The position numbers were made by a program, and so were the translations under genes. Positions 1-10,900 of a stretch of 64,000 bases of DNA are shown here, piece after piece (the stretch's first letter is position 1; each line of letters starts with the position of its first letter). The notes beneath the pieces were generated by a model that saw only the letters and a list, made by a program, of their open reading frames with translations, made no database searches and was not told where the DNA came from. The stretch comes from Canna indica (lineage: Eukaryota; Streptophyta; Magnoliopsida; Zingiberales; Cannaceae): contig CP136892.1 in assembly GCA_034359265.1 (NCBI GenBank), positions 86,110,001-86,174,000 on the forward strand, in the 5' to 3' direction.

Positions 1-2116
1 GCTTGTTATAGTAGTAATTACATATTCAAATTGCTGCAAAAGCAAAACCAGGTATCATATCTTATCATCATTTCATTTGCATGACAAAGGAAATGATGTT
101 AAATGAAGTTTGATCCTTTTAATCTTTCACATATACTTTTTCTCAGTCAGTAATTAATTATGAAAAGAGAAGTAAGAAAGGTGATAGGATAGGAGAGCAA
201 AGAACTACTGAACTATAGGTTTTCTTTCTTTGAAAAAAGGAAGACCAGGAGGCAGGCATGCAGAGTTTGAAATGGGCTTCAGCTAAAAATGCAAGTAGTC
301 GACCAAGAAACACTACATAGGAAATTGGCATCGTATTTAATTGAAAAATTGGCGCCGTTGGTACGGTGAATTTTTTTTTCAAAATTAGATGCTTATATAA
401 GTGAAGAAATTGAAACCGAAACTTAATAGTGAATAAATAAGCGATGGTATCAATTTTTCTTTTTTAAAAAAAAAACAGTGCTGGAATTTGGCGCCGGTTA
501 TGTAAACCCCAGTTTTACATTCCTTTGAAATTGGCACTTAACACAAGCGTCAGTTTCAAAGGGCGGCTTCCGAGTGCTAGCTCGACTGTCTCAGAACTCC
601 TTCTGATCTTGGTTAGGACGGAAATCCTTTTGAGCTCTCCTCTCTCTCTCTCTCTTTGGATAGAGGTCGGATGCCACAGTAGAAGCTCATCTTCCTTCAC
701 AAGAAGGTCGGCTTCCTTTCTTTAAGGCTTCTTATTGAAAAAGAAATGACTAAATGGTGATTAATAGAATGGCCCAGTTGATTTTTAAATGAATCAAAAT
801 TTTAATTGTCATGTGATTAATGGTTGATGCAGAGAAAATGAGTCATCATCTCTTCTCTTCCTAACCAGACAATGAAATGATGAAACTCCTTTCTTTCCTC
901 TTCTCCTTTCTAAACATGGTCTTAAATTAAAACTTCCAACTGAGCTTACACTTTGCAAGGCAACCAAATGCTTACAAGTATTTAATATATTTTTGATGAA
1001 AAATGCTTGCAGTTAAATTATTTACAGCAGCTATTCTTGAAACCAATTCATTTTCATACAAGCAATTCATCAACACTCTGCATGCAGTGATGTATAAACT
1101 TTCATGCAAAATCTCCACGAAGAAACCAAACCTGTAATTCAAGACCTCCAGCATACATATTTCTATCAAGTTTCAACTACGAAACCAACAGTAATGATGG
1201 TGTAGAGTGAACACAAAACAGATCACTCCTTGGTAAGCTCAGTGGACAATGTTCAATGATTGAAGCATCTCCAAATGTGGATCCAGGGCTTCTCTACCCA
1301 GCCGTCTCCATCACCAAAATATATGGTCCCCCAGCAGGTTCAATCACAGCACTGTTTGGAGAAGAAAGGCAAAGAAGCAGCCCCCCCAGCTTGCATCCTA
1401 AACAGTACTTTATACAAGAGAAAGGCAAAAATGAAGTCCCACAGCTCGTAACCTAAACAGTACCTGTATTGAGGAGAAAGGCAAATAACCAGTCCCCCAT
1501 CTCGTAACCTAACCACTGAGATTCTCTCCCAACCAAGAAAGAAGATGATGATGAGAAAAGGCAAGAAAGAAGACTTTTTTCCTGGACTCAGATGCAGTAT
1601 TTGGCATTAAGTGGTCCACCAAGCACACAGTTGCTCTCATCTGATTTGATCAGACCATAGCATAGTGTGGTCCTTTTGCATGCCCTAATCCTTGTGGCCT
1701 TGCTTTCTGTGTCACAATTGGATGCCTTTATTGTTTATCTTGTATTTGAGATTTTAGCTTTGCACTGAACAAGATACCACTTTTGATCTTGATTCGGATC
1801 TAATCCATAGTTTCCTGTCGTTTCTTGCATGGAGAAGTCTTCGAAACAGGGTCCACCATTCCTGAGGCAAGGTAAGGTGATGGGGATCCATCAGATCTTT
1901 GTCGATCACTTGATTGCACAAGTTTAAATTGATATCATTTGTCCTAGTTTTGGACATGTAATATTCATCCCAAAAACTTTTAAGATTGATACCACTTATC
2001 GTTCCTCTATAATTAAGCTTAATTATAAATATCATCAATTCATAATTTTAGTGTTTTGCATGCATTGTTCTCCTTCTTTTTTTCAATGATCGAATAATTA
2101 ACCGTTTATGTGAACT
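1..2116. other. Intergenic, no gene recognised
   Basis: I see no supportable gene here. The sequence is AT-rich, with a short CT microsatellite near 640-655. A diverged tandem repeat of about 57 bp lies at about 1361-1530 and is described separately. Short open frames on both strands look like no family I know and have no coherent codon pattern. Confidence 0.5.
1361..1530. repeat. Three diverged ~57-bp tandem units
   Basis: Three successive units start near 1361, 1419 and 1475. Each opens with a GAGAAAGGCAAA-like block, followed by a CCC-rich block and a CTCGTAACCTAAACAGTAC-like block. The copies are imperfect and of unequal length. No coding role is apparent. Confidence 0.6.
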
Positions 2117-2124
2117 AAAATTGC

Positions 2125-2570
2125 TAGGGGTGTCCACTGTTCAGATCACACTGAATTGAATCAAAAAACCAAACTGAACTTATCGGCCTCGATTGATTTG
2201 ACCCCTGGTAGGTTCGGTTCAACATCGAACCAAAATCGAATAGGAAATACTCGGTTCGGCTTCAGTTCTCAAACTTTGAGAATCGAACCAAACTGAAATC
2301 GAATTATATAATTTTTTTTAAAAAAATACTTTTTTATTAGCCGATTAGGGATTTAGGTTCGGCGAAAATCGAATTAGGGGTTTTTTCGTTTAAACAAACT
2401 AAAACAGTCAAATCCGCTAGTTTAGATTGTTCAATTACAAGACCGAATCGAATTGAAAATAGTCGATTCGGTCTAGTTCGGTTCATCCCATATTCAATTC
2501 GATTTTCGATTTGAATTTTCGTCCCAAATTTTTTTTTGTTGGTTCGATTAAAATCGAATGGACACCCCTA
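2125..2570. mobile_element. Non-autonomous hAT-type element (CGGTTCGGTT-rich family), copy 1
   Basis: The element is 446 bp. Its terminal inverted repeats read TAGGGGTGTCCACT on the left and, reverse-complemented, TAGGGGTGTCCATT on the right. It is flanked by an imperfect 8-bp target duplication, AAAATTGC (2117-2124) and TAAGTTGC (2571-2578), 6 of 8 identical. The interior is rich in GGTTCGGTTCGATT and AATCGAACC blocks and has no open frame. An 8-bp duplication with short TIRs is the hAT signature. A second copy lies at 5091-5542. Confidence 0.75.
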
Positions 2571-2578
2571 TAAGTTGC

Positions 2579-3502
2579 ATGATAATTTTGAATAAGAGAA
2601 TGTTTGAAAATAGGGGATGGTAAGTGCATTTAGGGGCCGTTTTGGTATGCAATAATCTATATTCATTATCGATAATATGATTTTTAAATTCTCAATGCTC
2701 ATATATTACCATATTTAGTCTAGGCAGTTTATTGACAAATCATATTACTCTGAAAATTTACATTATTCACAAAAAGTGATAATGTGGATAATTATCATGT
2801 GATATGAGTATGCGGATAATCATACAATGATAATTTTAAATTTTAATATTGTCATTCTTTTATTTATATTCTTCTCGTACACCATCAAAATTTGACAAAG
2901 ATTTATAGTAATTTTTTGTGAAAACAAAAATACAAGATTAGATTGTGATATATCTTGACCAAATATAGCAAACAAGATAATATTATATTATCGGTAAATT
3001 GAGGTGATAATCTATCTAATGATAACGTGGATTATCACTATAATAGTATAATATTATCAAATAATGAACCAAACAAAATTTTAGTCCTAACACGACGGTG
3101 GTAGTCTAATTAATCAAAACTTTCATTCACCAGCATATGAAAAATAATAGCAAAAAATCAATACATAATTTTTAAAACGAATTTGATTATTAGACTAATA
3201 GGAATATGCCGAACCTTCAGGGAGATTTTGGTAAATTACGCAGGTAGGTGAGGAACAGCCCGGAGCCCACGAGTAACTTTATGTTTTGCCAAATAATTTA
3301 GGCCCAGTCTTAAACAGGTGACGGGCTTAAACGGTGCCGTTTGTCTTCTCTCTCACGCCGTTACAAGGAATAACCGGGTCCGCATGGCCACGCGACGCTC
3401 TCCCTTCAAATTCCCAACCCCGCCGTCAAATCAGATACCTTCGTTGCCTCAGCGCTGAATTTTCAATTCTCATCCTCTGGTCTCATATACTCTGCTGAAG
3501 AA
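2579..3502. other. Intergenic and putative KRP promoter
   Basis: An AT-rich block at about 2636-3088 is rich in GATAATAT/ATTATCA motifs. Its ends read GGGGCCGTTTTGGTA and ACCAAACAAAATTTTAGTCC. It resembles a MITE, and its right half is related to 12276-12420. The last about 250 bp before the KRP start turn GC-rich, as expected for a 5' untranslated region. No TATA box can be called with confidence. Confidence 0.4.
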
Positions 3503-4445
3503 ATGGGGAGGCAATTTAGAAAGCGTGGAAGGATCGGAGAGCCAGCGGCGATGGAGGAGACGGGAAGGGCGGGAGCGAGGACGAGGTCCGCGCGAACGGT
3601 TGCCGTGGATGCGACAGGAGGTCGCCGGTGCGCGAAGCGGAGGAAGACGTTGGTTAGGGCGGAAAACCAGATCTCGTACCCCGATCTCCGAAGCCGAAGC
3701 GCGCCCCTCCGCCCTCAGATCGCGAGATCTACTGCGAATTCTGGTGTCCCGCGCCGCTCGATCTCCGTGCTTCGTCGCATCACCCGGTGCTCCATCAATG
3801 CCTCCTCCGCGGCGTCGCCGGCATCTCGGTTGCTGGAGGTGAGTGGTATCACGGAATTCTCGTGGAATTTGAACTTATTGCTTACTTTTAAATCCGCTCT
3901 TTAATTTTCTCGTAGCTTGGCGAGGAATTTGACATGTCGAGGCGTTTGATCCTCTTCAATGGCCAGAGGTTTTACTTTCCTCTGTTTCTCTCATTTTACT
4001 CCTTTCATCAATGCAATTTATCTATGTTCCCGAGTTATGGCTTAATTATTGTGAACTTTCATCAGAGAAGAGATGGCCGCCTCGAGTAATCACGGAGACG
4101 AAGCGAGAGATGTGGAATCGACAGCAGATGGGGTTTCACGTAGAAGATCAATGGCGGAAGCGTCCCCCTCGGAGGCCGAGCTCGAGGTTTTCTTCGCGAG
4201 CTTTGCGGCAGCAGAGGCGGACTCGCGGCAGCGATTCGCCGAGAGGTAACATCCCTCATCTCCTCCTCCGCGCAAATTTAGCCTCACCAGGCTCGTTTTA
4301 GCATTCTCTCGAGCTCAATTCACTAATCCGCCACTCGATCGCGATACGTTCGCGCGGTGTTCCTGTGTGTCGCAGGTACAACTTCGACGTCGTCAACGAC
4401 GCGCCATTTGCCGGCCGCTTCGAGTGGATTCCGCTAACTCCATGA
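3503..4445 (+). CDS. KRP/ICK-type cyclin-dependent kinase inhibitor
   Basis: Four exons (3503-3838, 3916-3968, 4066-4245, 4376-4445) join in phase to 212 residues. All donors are GT and all acceptors AG. The C-terminus carries the family's CDK/cyclin-binding signature: an acidic FFASFAAAEADSRQRFAER helix, then YNFDVVNDAPFAGRFEWIPL at 191-210, where the family usually has YNFD.VND.PL.GRYEW. The N-terminal exon has the plant motif SYPDLRSR (58-65) and a basic, low-complexity stretch that is probably nuclear-targeting. KRPs inhibit CDKA/CycD complexes in the nucleus and restrain G1/S entry. The start ATG at 3503 sits in a good context (GAAATGG). Exon 2 is only 53 nt and is the least certain, but its phases fit perfectly on both sides. 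Exon 1 is very GC-rich. Confidence 0.88.
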
Positions 4446-5090
4446 AGAAGAGTGAAGAGACAGAGAGAAAAGAAAAATAAGGAAAAATAAATTATAAATT
4501 CTTTTCTTATTTTCTTTTCCTCATATTTCGTAATTTAAAAGTGTGCACAGTTCTTTCCAATAACCGTTATTTATAAAAGTTCTATCCGTTAGATCTTGAT
4601 CAAACGGCTTCCTTCCCTTTCTATTCTCAATCAAGTTTGGTTGCTACTGATGTGTAATTATTACATTTGTTTCTCCCGCTGCGCTCGTCGAGCAGGAGGA
4701 TGGATGGAGTCTCGACGCCTCGATGGACAGTGAAGGTCGCGGAAGGTCAGGTTGCCTGAGGGGCTCATAACTCGCAAGGTAAGAAAGCTATCTCCTGTTT
4801 CCTCCACGTGTTGTGCTCTTGTTCCATTGCCGGCCATCGAAGGGTGGGAAGTGTATTTGTTGCGAGAGTTGAGGCACAACATTTCTTTAATTCCTAAGAA
4901 GACGATAAGAATGATAGCTTCATACGTCACACTTTTTTCGGCACGTTGAATTAGAGAGGAAGATGCATTTATTGAATGCTTAAAATAGAAGTGGTACGGG
5001 GGAGTACATAAGAAGTGGGATTGCTTTGGATCTGAGGCGCATGTGATCGTGTGAAGAGCGAATAATTCGGTAAATGCGAGTAGATGCGAG
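4446..5090. other. KRP 3' region and intergenic
   Basis: Downstream of the KRP stop there is AT-rich sequence, then a moderately GC-rich stretch at 4660-4860 without a recognisable gene. Part of it is probably KRP 3' untranslated region. The last 20 bp contain a short duplicated TGCGAGTAGATGCGAGTAG next to the hAT-type insertion. Confidence 0.4.
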
Positions 5091-5542
5091 TAGGGGTGTT
5101 TCGTGTTCGGTTCAAATCAAATCAAATCAAAAAATAGAATTGAATTTTTTGATTCGATTCGATTTCAGCAATTGTAGGTTTGGTTCTTGATTCGAACCGA
5201 ATCGAATTTTGAATTTCGGTTCGGATTCGGTTTCCGAAATTTGAGAACCGATCCGAACCGAAAATCAAATTAATTAAAAAATAATATATTTTAAAAAAAA
5301 TTCAATCTAGGAAAGTAAATGAGTATTAAAAAATAATTTTTAATTTTTAATCGAATTAATTAAAATTTTAGTTTTCGGATTGGAAATCGAACCGAACTGA
5401 ATAATTTCAGTTCGGGGTTAGATCGGTTTAGACATAATTTGGTTCGGATTCGTGCTCGGATTGTAATTCGGGTATGAAAAATTTTTTTGTTTAATTAATT
5501 TCGATTTGGTTCGGTTCAAATTGAACCGAATGGACAGCCCTA
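5091..5542. mobile_element. Non-autonomous hAT-type element (CGGTTCGGTT-rich family), copy 2
   Basis: The element starts TAGGGGTGTTTCGTGTTCGG and ends CGAATGGACAGCCCTA. It is 452 bp and has the same GGTTCGGTTC-rich interior as 2125-2570. Candidate 8-bp flanks are GATGCGAG and AATGTGAT (5 of 8), so the duplication has decayed. No open frame is present. Confidence 0.65.
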
Positions 5543-7455
5543 AATGTGATGTGTCCTCCGGTGAAAGAAGGTTACAATTATTATTTTTTTATTCTCCAAC
5601 TTACCTGACTTAAATAGAGATTAATTTTCATATCATGCAATTTCCAAGCGATATTGCGAAAGTCATCAAATTGCAGACATGATTTACTCTATAGAAAAAT
5701 TCTGGCATGATTTGTGGTTCTCGAGTATATGCTTTTAAGGAGTTCTTAATTAAAAGTTCAAAACCTACTTTCATCTATCCACTTGCTTCGAAATTGAATT
5801 TGATGGAATTCTTTTGTTGTTGAGTTTGATTGCCGGCTCATACTTCTTCATATCTTAGAAAATAAGGATTGTCGTTGACTTCTTTTTCTGAGCGATATAG
5901 TCGTGGGGTGCAGGTGCACGGTAGTCTATTATTTTTGCTTTTTCGTCTTAAAGTAACATTCCAACTTTTGAACATATATTTAATAAAACAATTTCAATAT
6001 TTTTTTTAAAAAAATATTCATCCCAAAAATAAATACTAGCATTATGCTAACTATTGCAAATAATTAGCTATCTAATTCTCGGTTGTTATGCTAACCACGC
6101 TTACTTCAATCGCATGACGTCAATCATATATATGTTTCTTTTTTCAAAAGAATCATGTCAATTATTTTGCACGAAATATAGATATTCTATCAAAAACTTT
6201 TATCTCATTACTTTAGCTTCTCTTTAGGTAATGAATATTGCAGGAATTATAGAAAATATGAGAATAATTATTAAAAAAACATATTTATTCATATAAGTAC
6301 AATGGTAAAGGCGATTGGTAGGATCCTGGTCATATACTTCTATATATTAACTAATAACTATTATAATTTGATTTTTAGCATAAACAAATAGACTTACCCC
6401 TATTTACAGTTAGCTGAAGTTGACTCGATTTGAACATGAGTTGAGTTCAACCTATTGCACCAAGCCACGTAAACAAAAGAACATGTTTTGCTACTCTGTT
6501 TCATCCGAACCCAATTTAATTATTTTTTTGAATTTATTAATTAAAATCGAAATCAAATATTTAATTCATTGTCCGAAATTAAATTTTACGATTTGATTAA
6601 CTAATTAATCATAATTAATCGATTTCAATTGCCATACGTAGACACTTGACATCCGATCTTATTTCTATATATGCTCGAAATAATAAAAAGGATGCAAAAT
6701 GCCTCTCGGTATAACTCTCGGACCGAAGCAAGCCGCATCTCTAGAAGCGCCCCTAATTAACTTGGGTAATGATCATCTCTATGCGACTATCACTCTGGAC
6801 CGAATCAAGCTGCCTCGTTCTAATATAGTCGAATTTTTATAGCGGTCTCTAAAAAAACCTCGATCAATATATTTCTCTAAAACATAACTCGGGCAAAATA
6901 GTCCCGGACTAAATTATACGTTATCGGGGATCAAGGGCCCTATTCTTCCATTAGTTTTTTGATCTACAAAATTAGTTCCTCTCTTCTCGATAGATCAAAT
7001 GCAGTTGATGCTCTTCTTTGAACAAGCAGGCTTCGGCGAAATATTGTAGGATCCTTTGCCCTTAAATCTTGGTCATCCTCAGCTAGGCGGGCAAATAGAA
7101 ACACGCCACAAGAACAGAAGTACTCTTCAACTTTTCTTCCTTGTTGCCGGCCTGCCATCATTGAGACTTGTTCAGGCTTCAACTCCTCAAATCATACAAC
7201 GAACTCGGAGCTGCTGGTGCGCTATCTTCATCCCAGTCCACCTCCCTGCCGAAGATTTTGCTCCAACAAGCCGCTGTCATCCGAAGCTTGCGTCGCAACT
7301 TGCAAGTGTGTCCGAGAGTTATGGTTCCGACGGCGATGCGTTCACATTCGAGTATTTGCTGAACCGGAACAAACCAACTCGGTCAATCCGGTTCGACCGA
7401 ACAAAGTACGCGATTAGACTCGGACCAGGAGAGCCGCAGAGCAGACTCAAATTGC
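5543..7455. other. Intergenic; upstream of ORC2
   Basis: The sequence is AT-rich to about 6950, then moderately GC-rich. I recognise no gene. A stretch around 6690-6930 (TCTCGGACCGAAGCAAG and related blocks) looks repetitive but shows no terminal repeats that I can define. The last 500 bp form the ORC2 promoter and 5' region. Confidence 0.4.
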
Positions 7456-7463
7456 GCGGGAAA
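7456..7463 (-). promoter_or_regulatory. E2F binding site upstream of ORC2
   Basis: The plus strand reads GCGGGAAA inside TTGCGCGGGAAAA; the complement is TTTCCCGC, the canonical E2F/DP consensus TTTSSCGC. It lies about 480 bp upstream of the ORC2 ATG, close to where transcription probably starts. Origin recognition complex genes in plants are known E2F targets, so this is likely the site that makes ORC2 expression peak at G1/S. Confidence 0.7.
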
Positions 7464-7941
7464 ACCACTATATCCACGTCTTCGCCGACAGAAACCCTTG
7501 TTTCATATTTCCCTCTCCCACTCCCGACGGTCCGACGCAGCCACGCCACTACGCCGGCACGCCCACTTCCGACACCCACGCGGCCGCGTCTCCCCCTCTA
7601 CCTATCTCGCCAACGCCAACAATCGCCAGATCTCCTCTTCCAGCGCTCTATTTCACGGTGGGTATCTTTTTGTTAAGAACAGTAGACGGAGATGTTTATT
7701 GCATCATTGCGCTGTTGAAGATATTCTTCTCTTCCTTCCTTCCTAGTAAAAGGTGCCTAAATGTAGAGTACTTTGCTCATTTTCAAAAATTAAAGATGTA
7801 ATCTTCATGTAGTGTTGTCTATTGTTCTGTTGTTGTTAATATTCCTTTTATTCTCTTATGTTGTGAAGAAACAGTGACTACTGAAGCAGACATAAGGCAA
7901 CTTGATTGAAAAAGATCGATTCCATAGTTGGTGAGGTGGTG

Positions 7942-10900
7942 ATGGAGGATGAAGATGATGAATTCACACTTTCAAGAAATTACTTCCTTGCCAAAGAGAC
8001 TGGTTCCTCTTCCAAGAAGAGATCTGCTCGAAAACTATCCGACATCAATATTGTCGATGAACAAGTTCTGACTCAACTCCCATAAGATTGCTGCAAATTG
8101 TTGCTATGATATTGTATATTTCATTTTCTGTTACTTTCTTTTCTTGTTACCCTATCATTATCAAATTGGTATTCACTCCGAATAATCAGGGGGATTAGGG
8201 TAACAAACCACTATTAATGCTTTATTTTTTTTTCCAAAGAGGCGAGTTGATACCTCAGATGGTAATAAGTACTTTAAACCATTATTTTGCGGAAATATTA
8301 GCTGATGATCTATAATGGAATTTCTTCTACTTTAGGGGAAGGCAGATACCTATTTGTTGATAGTATACTAGTAAAATTAGTGTTTTTTTGTTGATATACC
8401 AGTGTCAAAGGTTACTTTTCCTGCCTTTGGGCAATTGAGCCTTTGTTACGTTCTTTACTCTTGTTCATTTACATACCTCCGATTCAGAAACCTACATACG
8501 AGTTTAGTAATTATTTACTGTATAGAATTTCATGTTCATCTTGTATTCAGAAGCTCCACAAAACATCCTTAGAATCTTATCCTCTAACTGCACGATTATC
8601 TTTTTTCCCAGGTTCTTCAAACAGCAATTTCTGAGATTCTACCTAAGCACGAGAAAGAAATAGGACATTTGCTTAAGACCTACAAGGATTTATATTCTAA
8701 GTGGCTTTTTGAGCTGAGGTGTGCTAACTTCATCTTATAGAATTTATGATTCTTGAATTGGAGCTCTATAGATTTAGGCCATTATGTTCTGGTCACTAAG
8801 TCTTATATGCTTAACAGGACCTAAACTTATTTCTGGAGTCCATCAGATTCTTTATATGTTATAACCTCTGGCCTAATAACCAAATTCATATAGATAAACC
8901 AACCTGCATTGTTGTGTATTTGTTAATCTTCCATAGCTTCTGTAGTGTCACTTTATGTAAAGGAGTTTCTTATTGCAGGTGCGGTTTTGGTCTCTTATTG
9001 TATGGATTTGGTTCTAAGAAAGTCTTGCTTGAGGATTTTGCTTCAACAACATTAACTGATTATGAAACAGTCGTAATCAATGGTTATCTTCCATCAGTCA
9101 ATATTAAACAAGTATGATATCTATCAATTTTCATTCAATTATCTTTTGCAGCTTTTATAACCTCTATATAATTCATTTATTAATTTTACTGGGTGAAAGT
9201 GAGATAGTGAATGCTGTATATTTCTTGATAGGCTTGTACACATCCTTCAGAACCTTAAATTTTCCTATGAAATCTAGTACTATAATAAGTTTCCACTAAT
9301 TTGATGTTCAACCAGAAGGCGTAGTAATCCACAGAATAACACCTCACAAAATTTAATTTTCAGAAGGCTACACCAGTATTGTTTTTGCATGCATCGGATT
9401 CATCATCTATTGTATTGACAAAATTCCGTCACCATCTTCTTATCAATAGACGGGACAATGGAGTTGTAAGCCACGAAGTATACAGTCATCCATCACCATA
9501 CTTGTTATATAACTTGATGCGAATTCTTAAAATGTTTTAGAAATATATAACGGCATAAAGTTCTCTGGACAGCCACTCCATTCATCCTAATAGTTCTAGT
9601 TTTGTTGCTTGCAGTACATGTGTTTTCAAAGAGCTGCGTTGCATGAGGATTGTGCATTTTAAATTATTAAAATAATCTTTTTCAGTATGTTTATTTTCAC
9701 TATGGATTTAATAGTTTTAGAGTCTACAAGTGATTAAAGTTGCAGCACTTGCACCTTTTTCCCGATTATGTCCTTTCTTGCAGGTTCTGATAACTTTGGC
9801 GGAAGTCCTCTCAGACCAGTTAAAACACAAGAGTTCTACAAGAAATAAATCAAGGAGTGAACATCCTTTTAGTTCGCAGTCTGTTGAAGATCTTCTTTCA
9901 TATCTGAATGTTCAAATTTCTCATGACAAGGACTGCTTTGTATGTGTTGTTATTCACAACATTGATGGTCCTTCTTTGCGGGATTCTGAGTCACAGCAGT
10001 ATCTTGCTCGATTAGCAAGCTGCTCTCAAGTTCGTATTGTTGCATCCATTGACCAAGTTAATGCACCTCTTTGTAAGTTTTGTTATTTTCTGTTCAGTTT
10101 ATGCACATTTTTGATTTTTTTGTATTAACTCTAGTCTCGCAATACAATAATCTTTGTATGCCCAGTTAACTTTGGTACAATTTGGATACAATCAAAATAA
10201 TTTCTGTGCTTAATCAGTTTGAACAACTATCAATATACTTTATCTAATATTTTCAATCAGTTGGCTTAAAATTTCAACCCTGCCGGTTTAGTCGGAGGTT
10301 ACCCTTATGCCATCTTTTTGTTTGTTACAATGCCAAGTAGTCCACCATTTCAGAGCATATCGATAATATTACTTTACTCCACTATTTTGGTTACCAACTT
10401 ATTTCAGACCAGCTAAATTCATGCTCGTATGACTATTTGAATCCCAAGGATGCAACTAGCACATATAAGATGGGCATATTTCATCACATATATTTATCTT
10501 TTCAGAAAATTGATGACATCGGGAAGCATCTACATACAAATTCTTATCCTGCAAAGTAAAAGATAAAAATCAACTTTGCGATGCTCATTAGTTAGTACTT
10601 AGTAGTAGTTCAACAGTTAGTATTAAAGCATTCTGCTGGTCTTATCCATAAACAAAGAAGATGCCTACTTCACATCCATTTTAAAGCAGAATATAGCATC
10701 CCATATTTTTGTGGTGACTTCAGTATACTAGACTTGCTATAACGTGATTTTTATCATTTGGTTATAGTTTACGGAAAAATAAATATTTTGTAGTTTATAG
10801 TTCCATAGTCAATGTAAGATCACCTCTAGTCTTTGCCAACACATGTGTTCAGCAGATTTTTAAATTTAAAGAAATATACTTTACTGTTAGGCTGGTCAAG

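Noticed and set aside
7056..7676. 206-codon open frame upstream of ORC2
   Set aside because: It spans the promoter and leader of ORC2, has low-complexity Pro/Arg/Ser content and matches no family I know.
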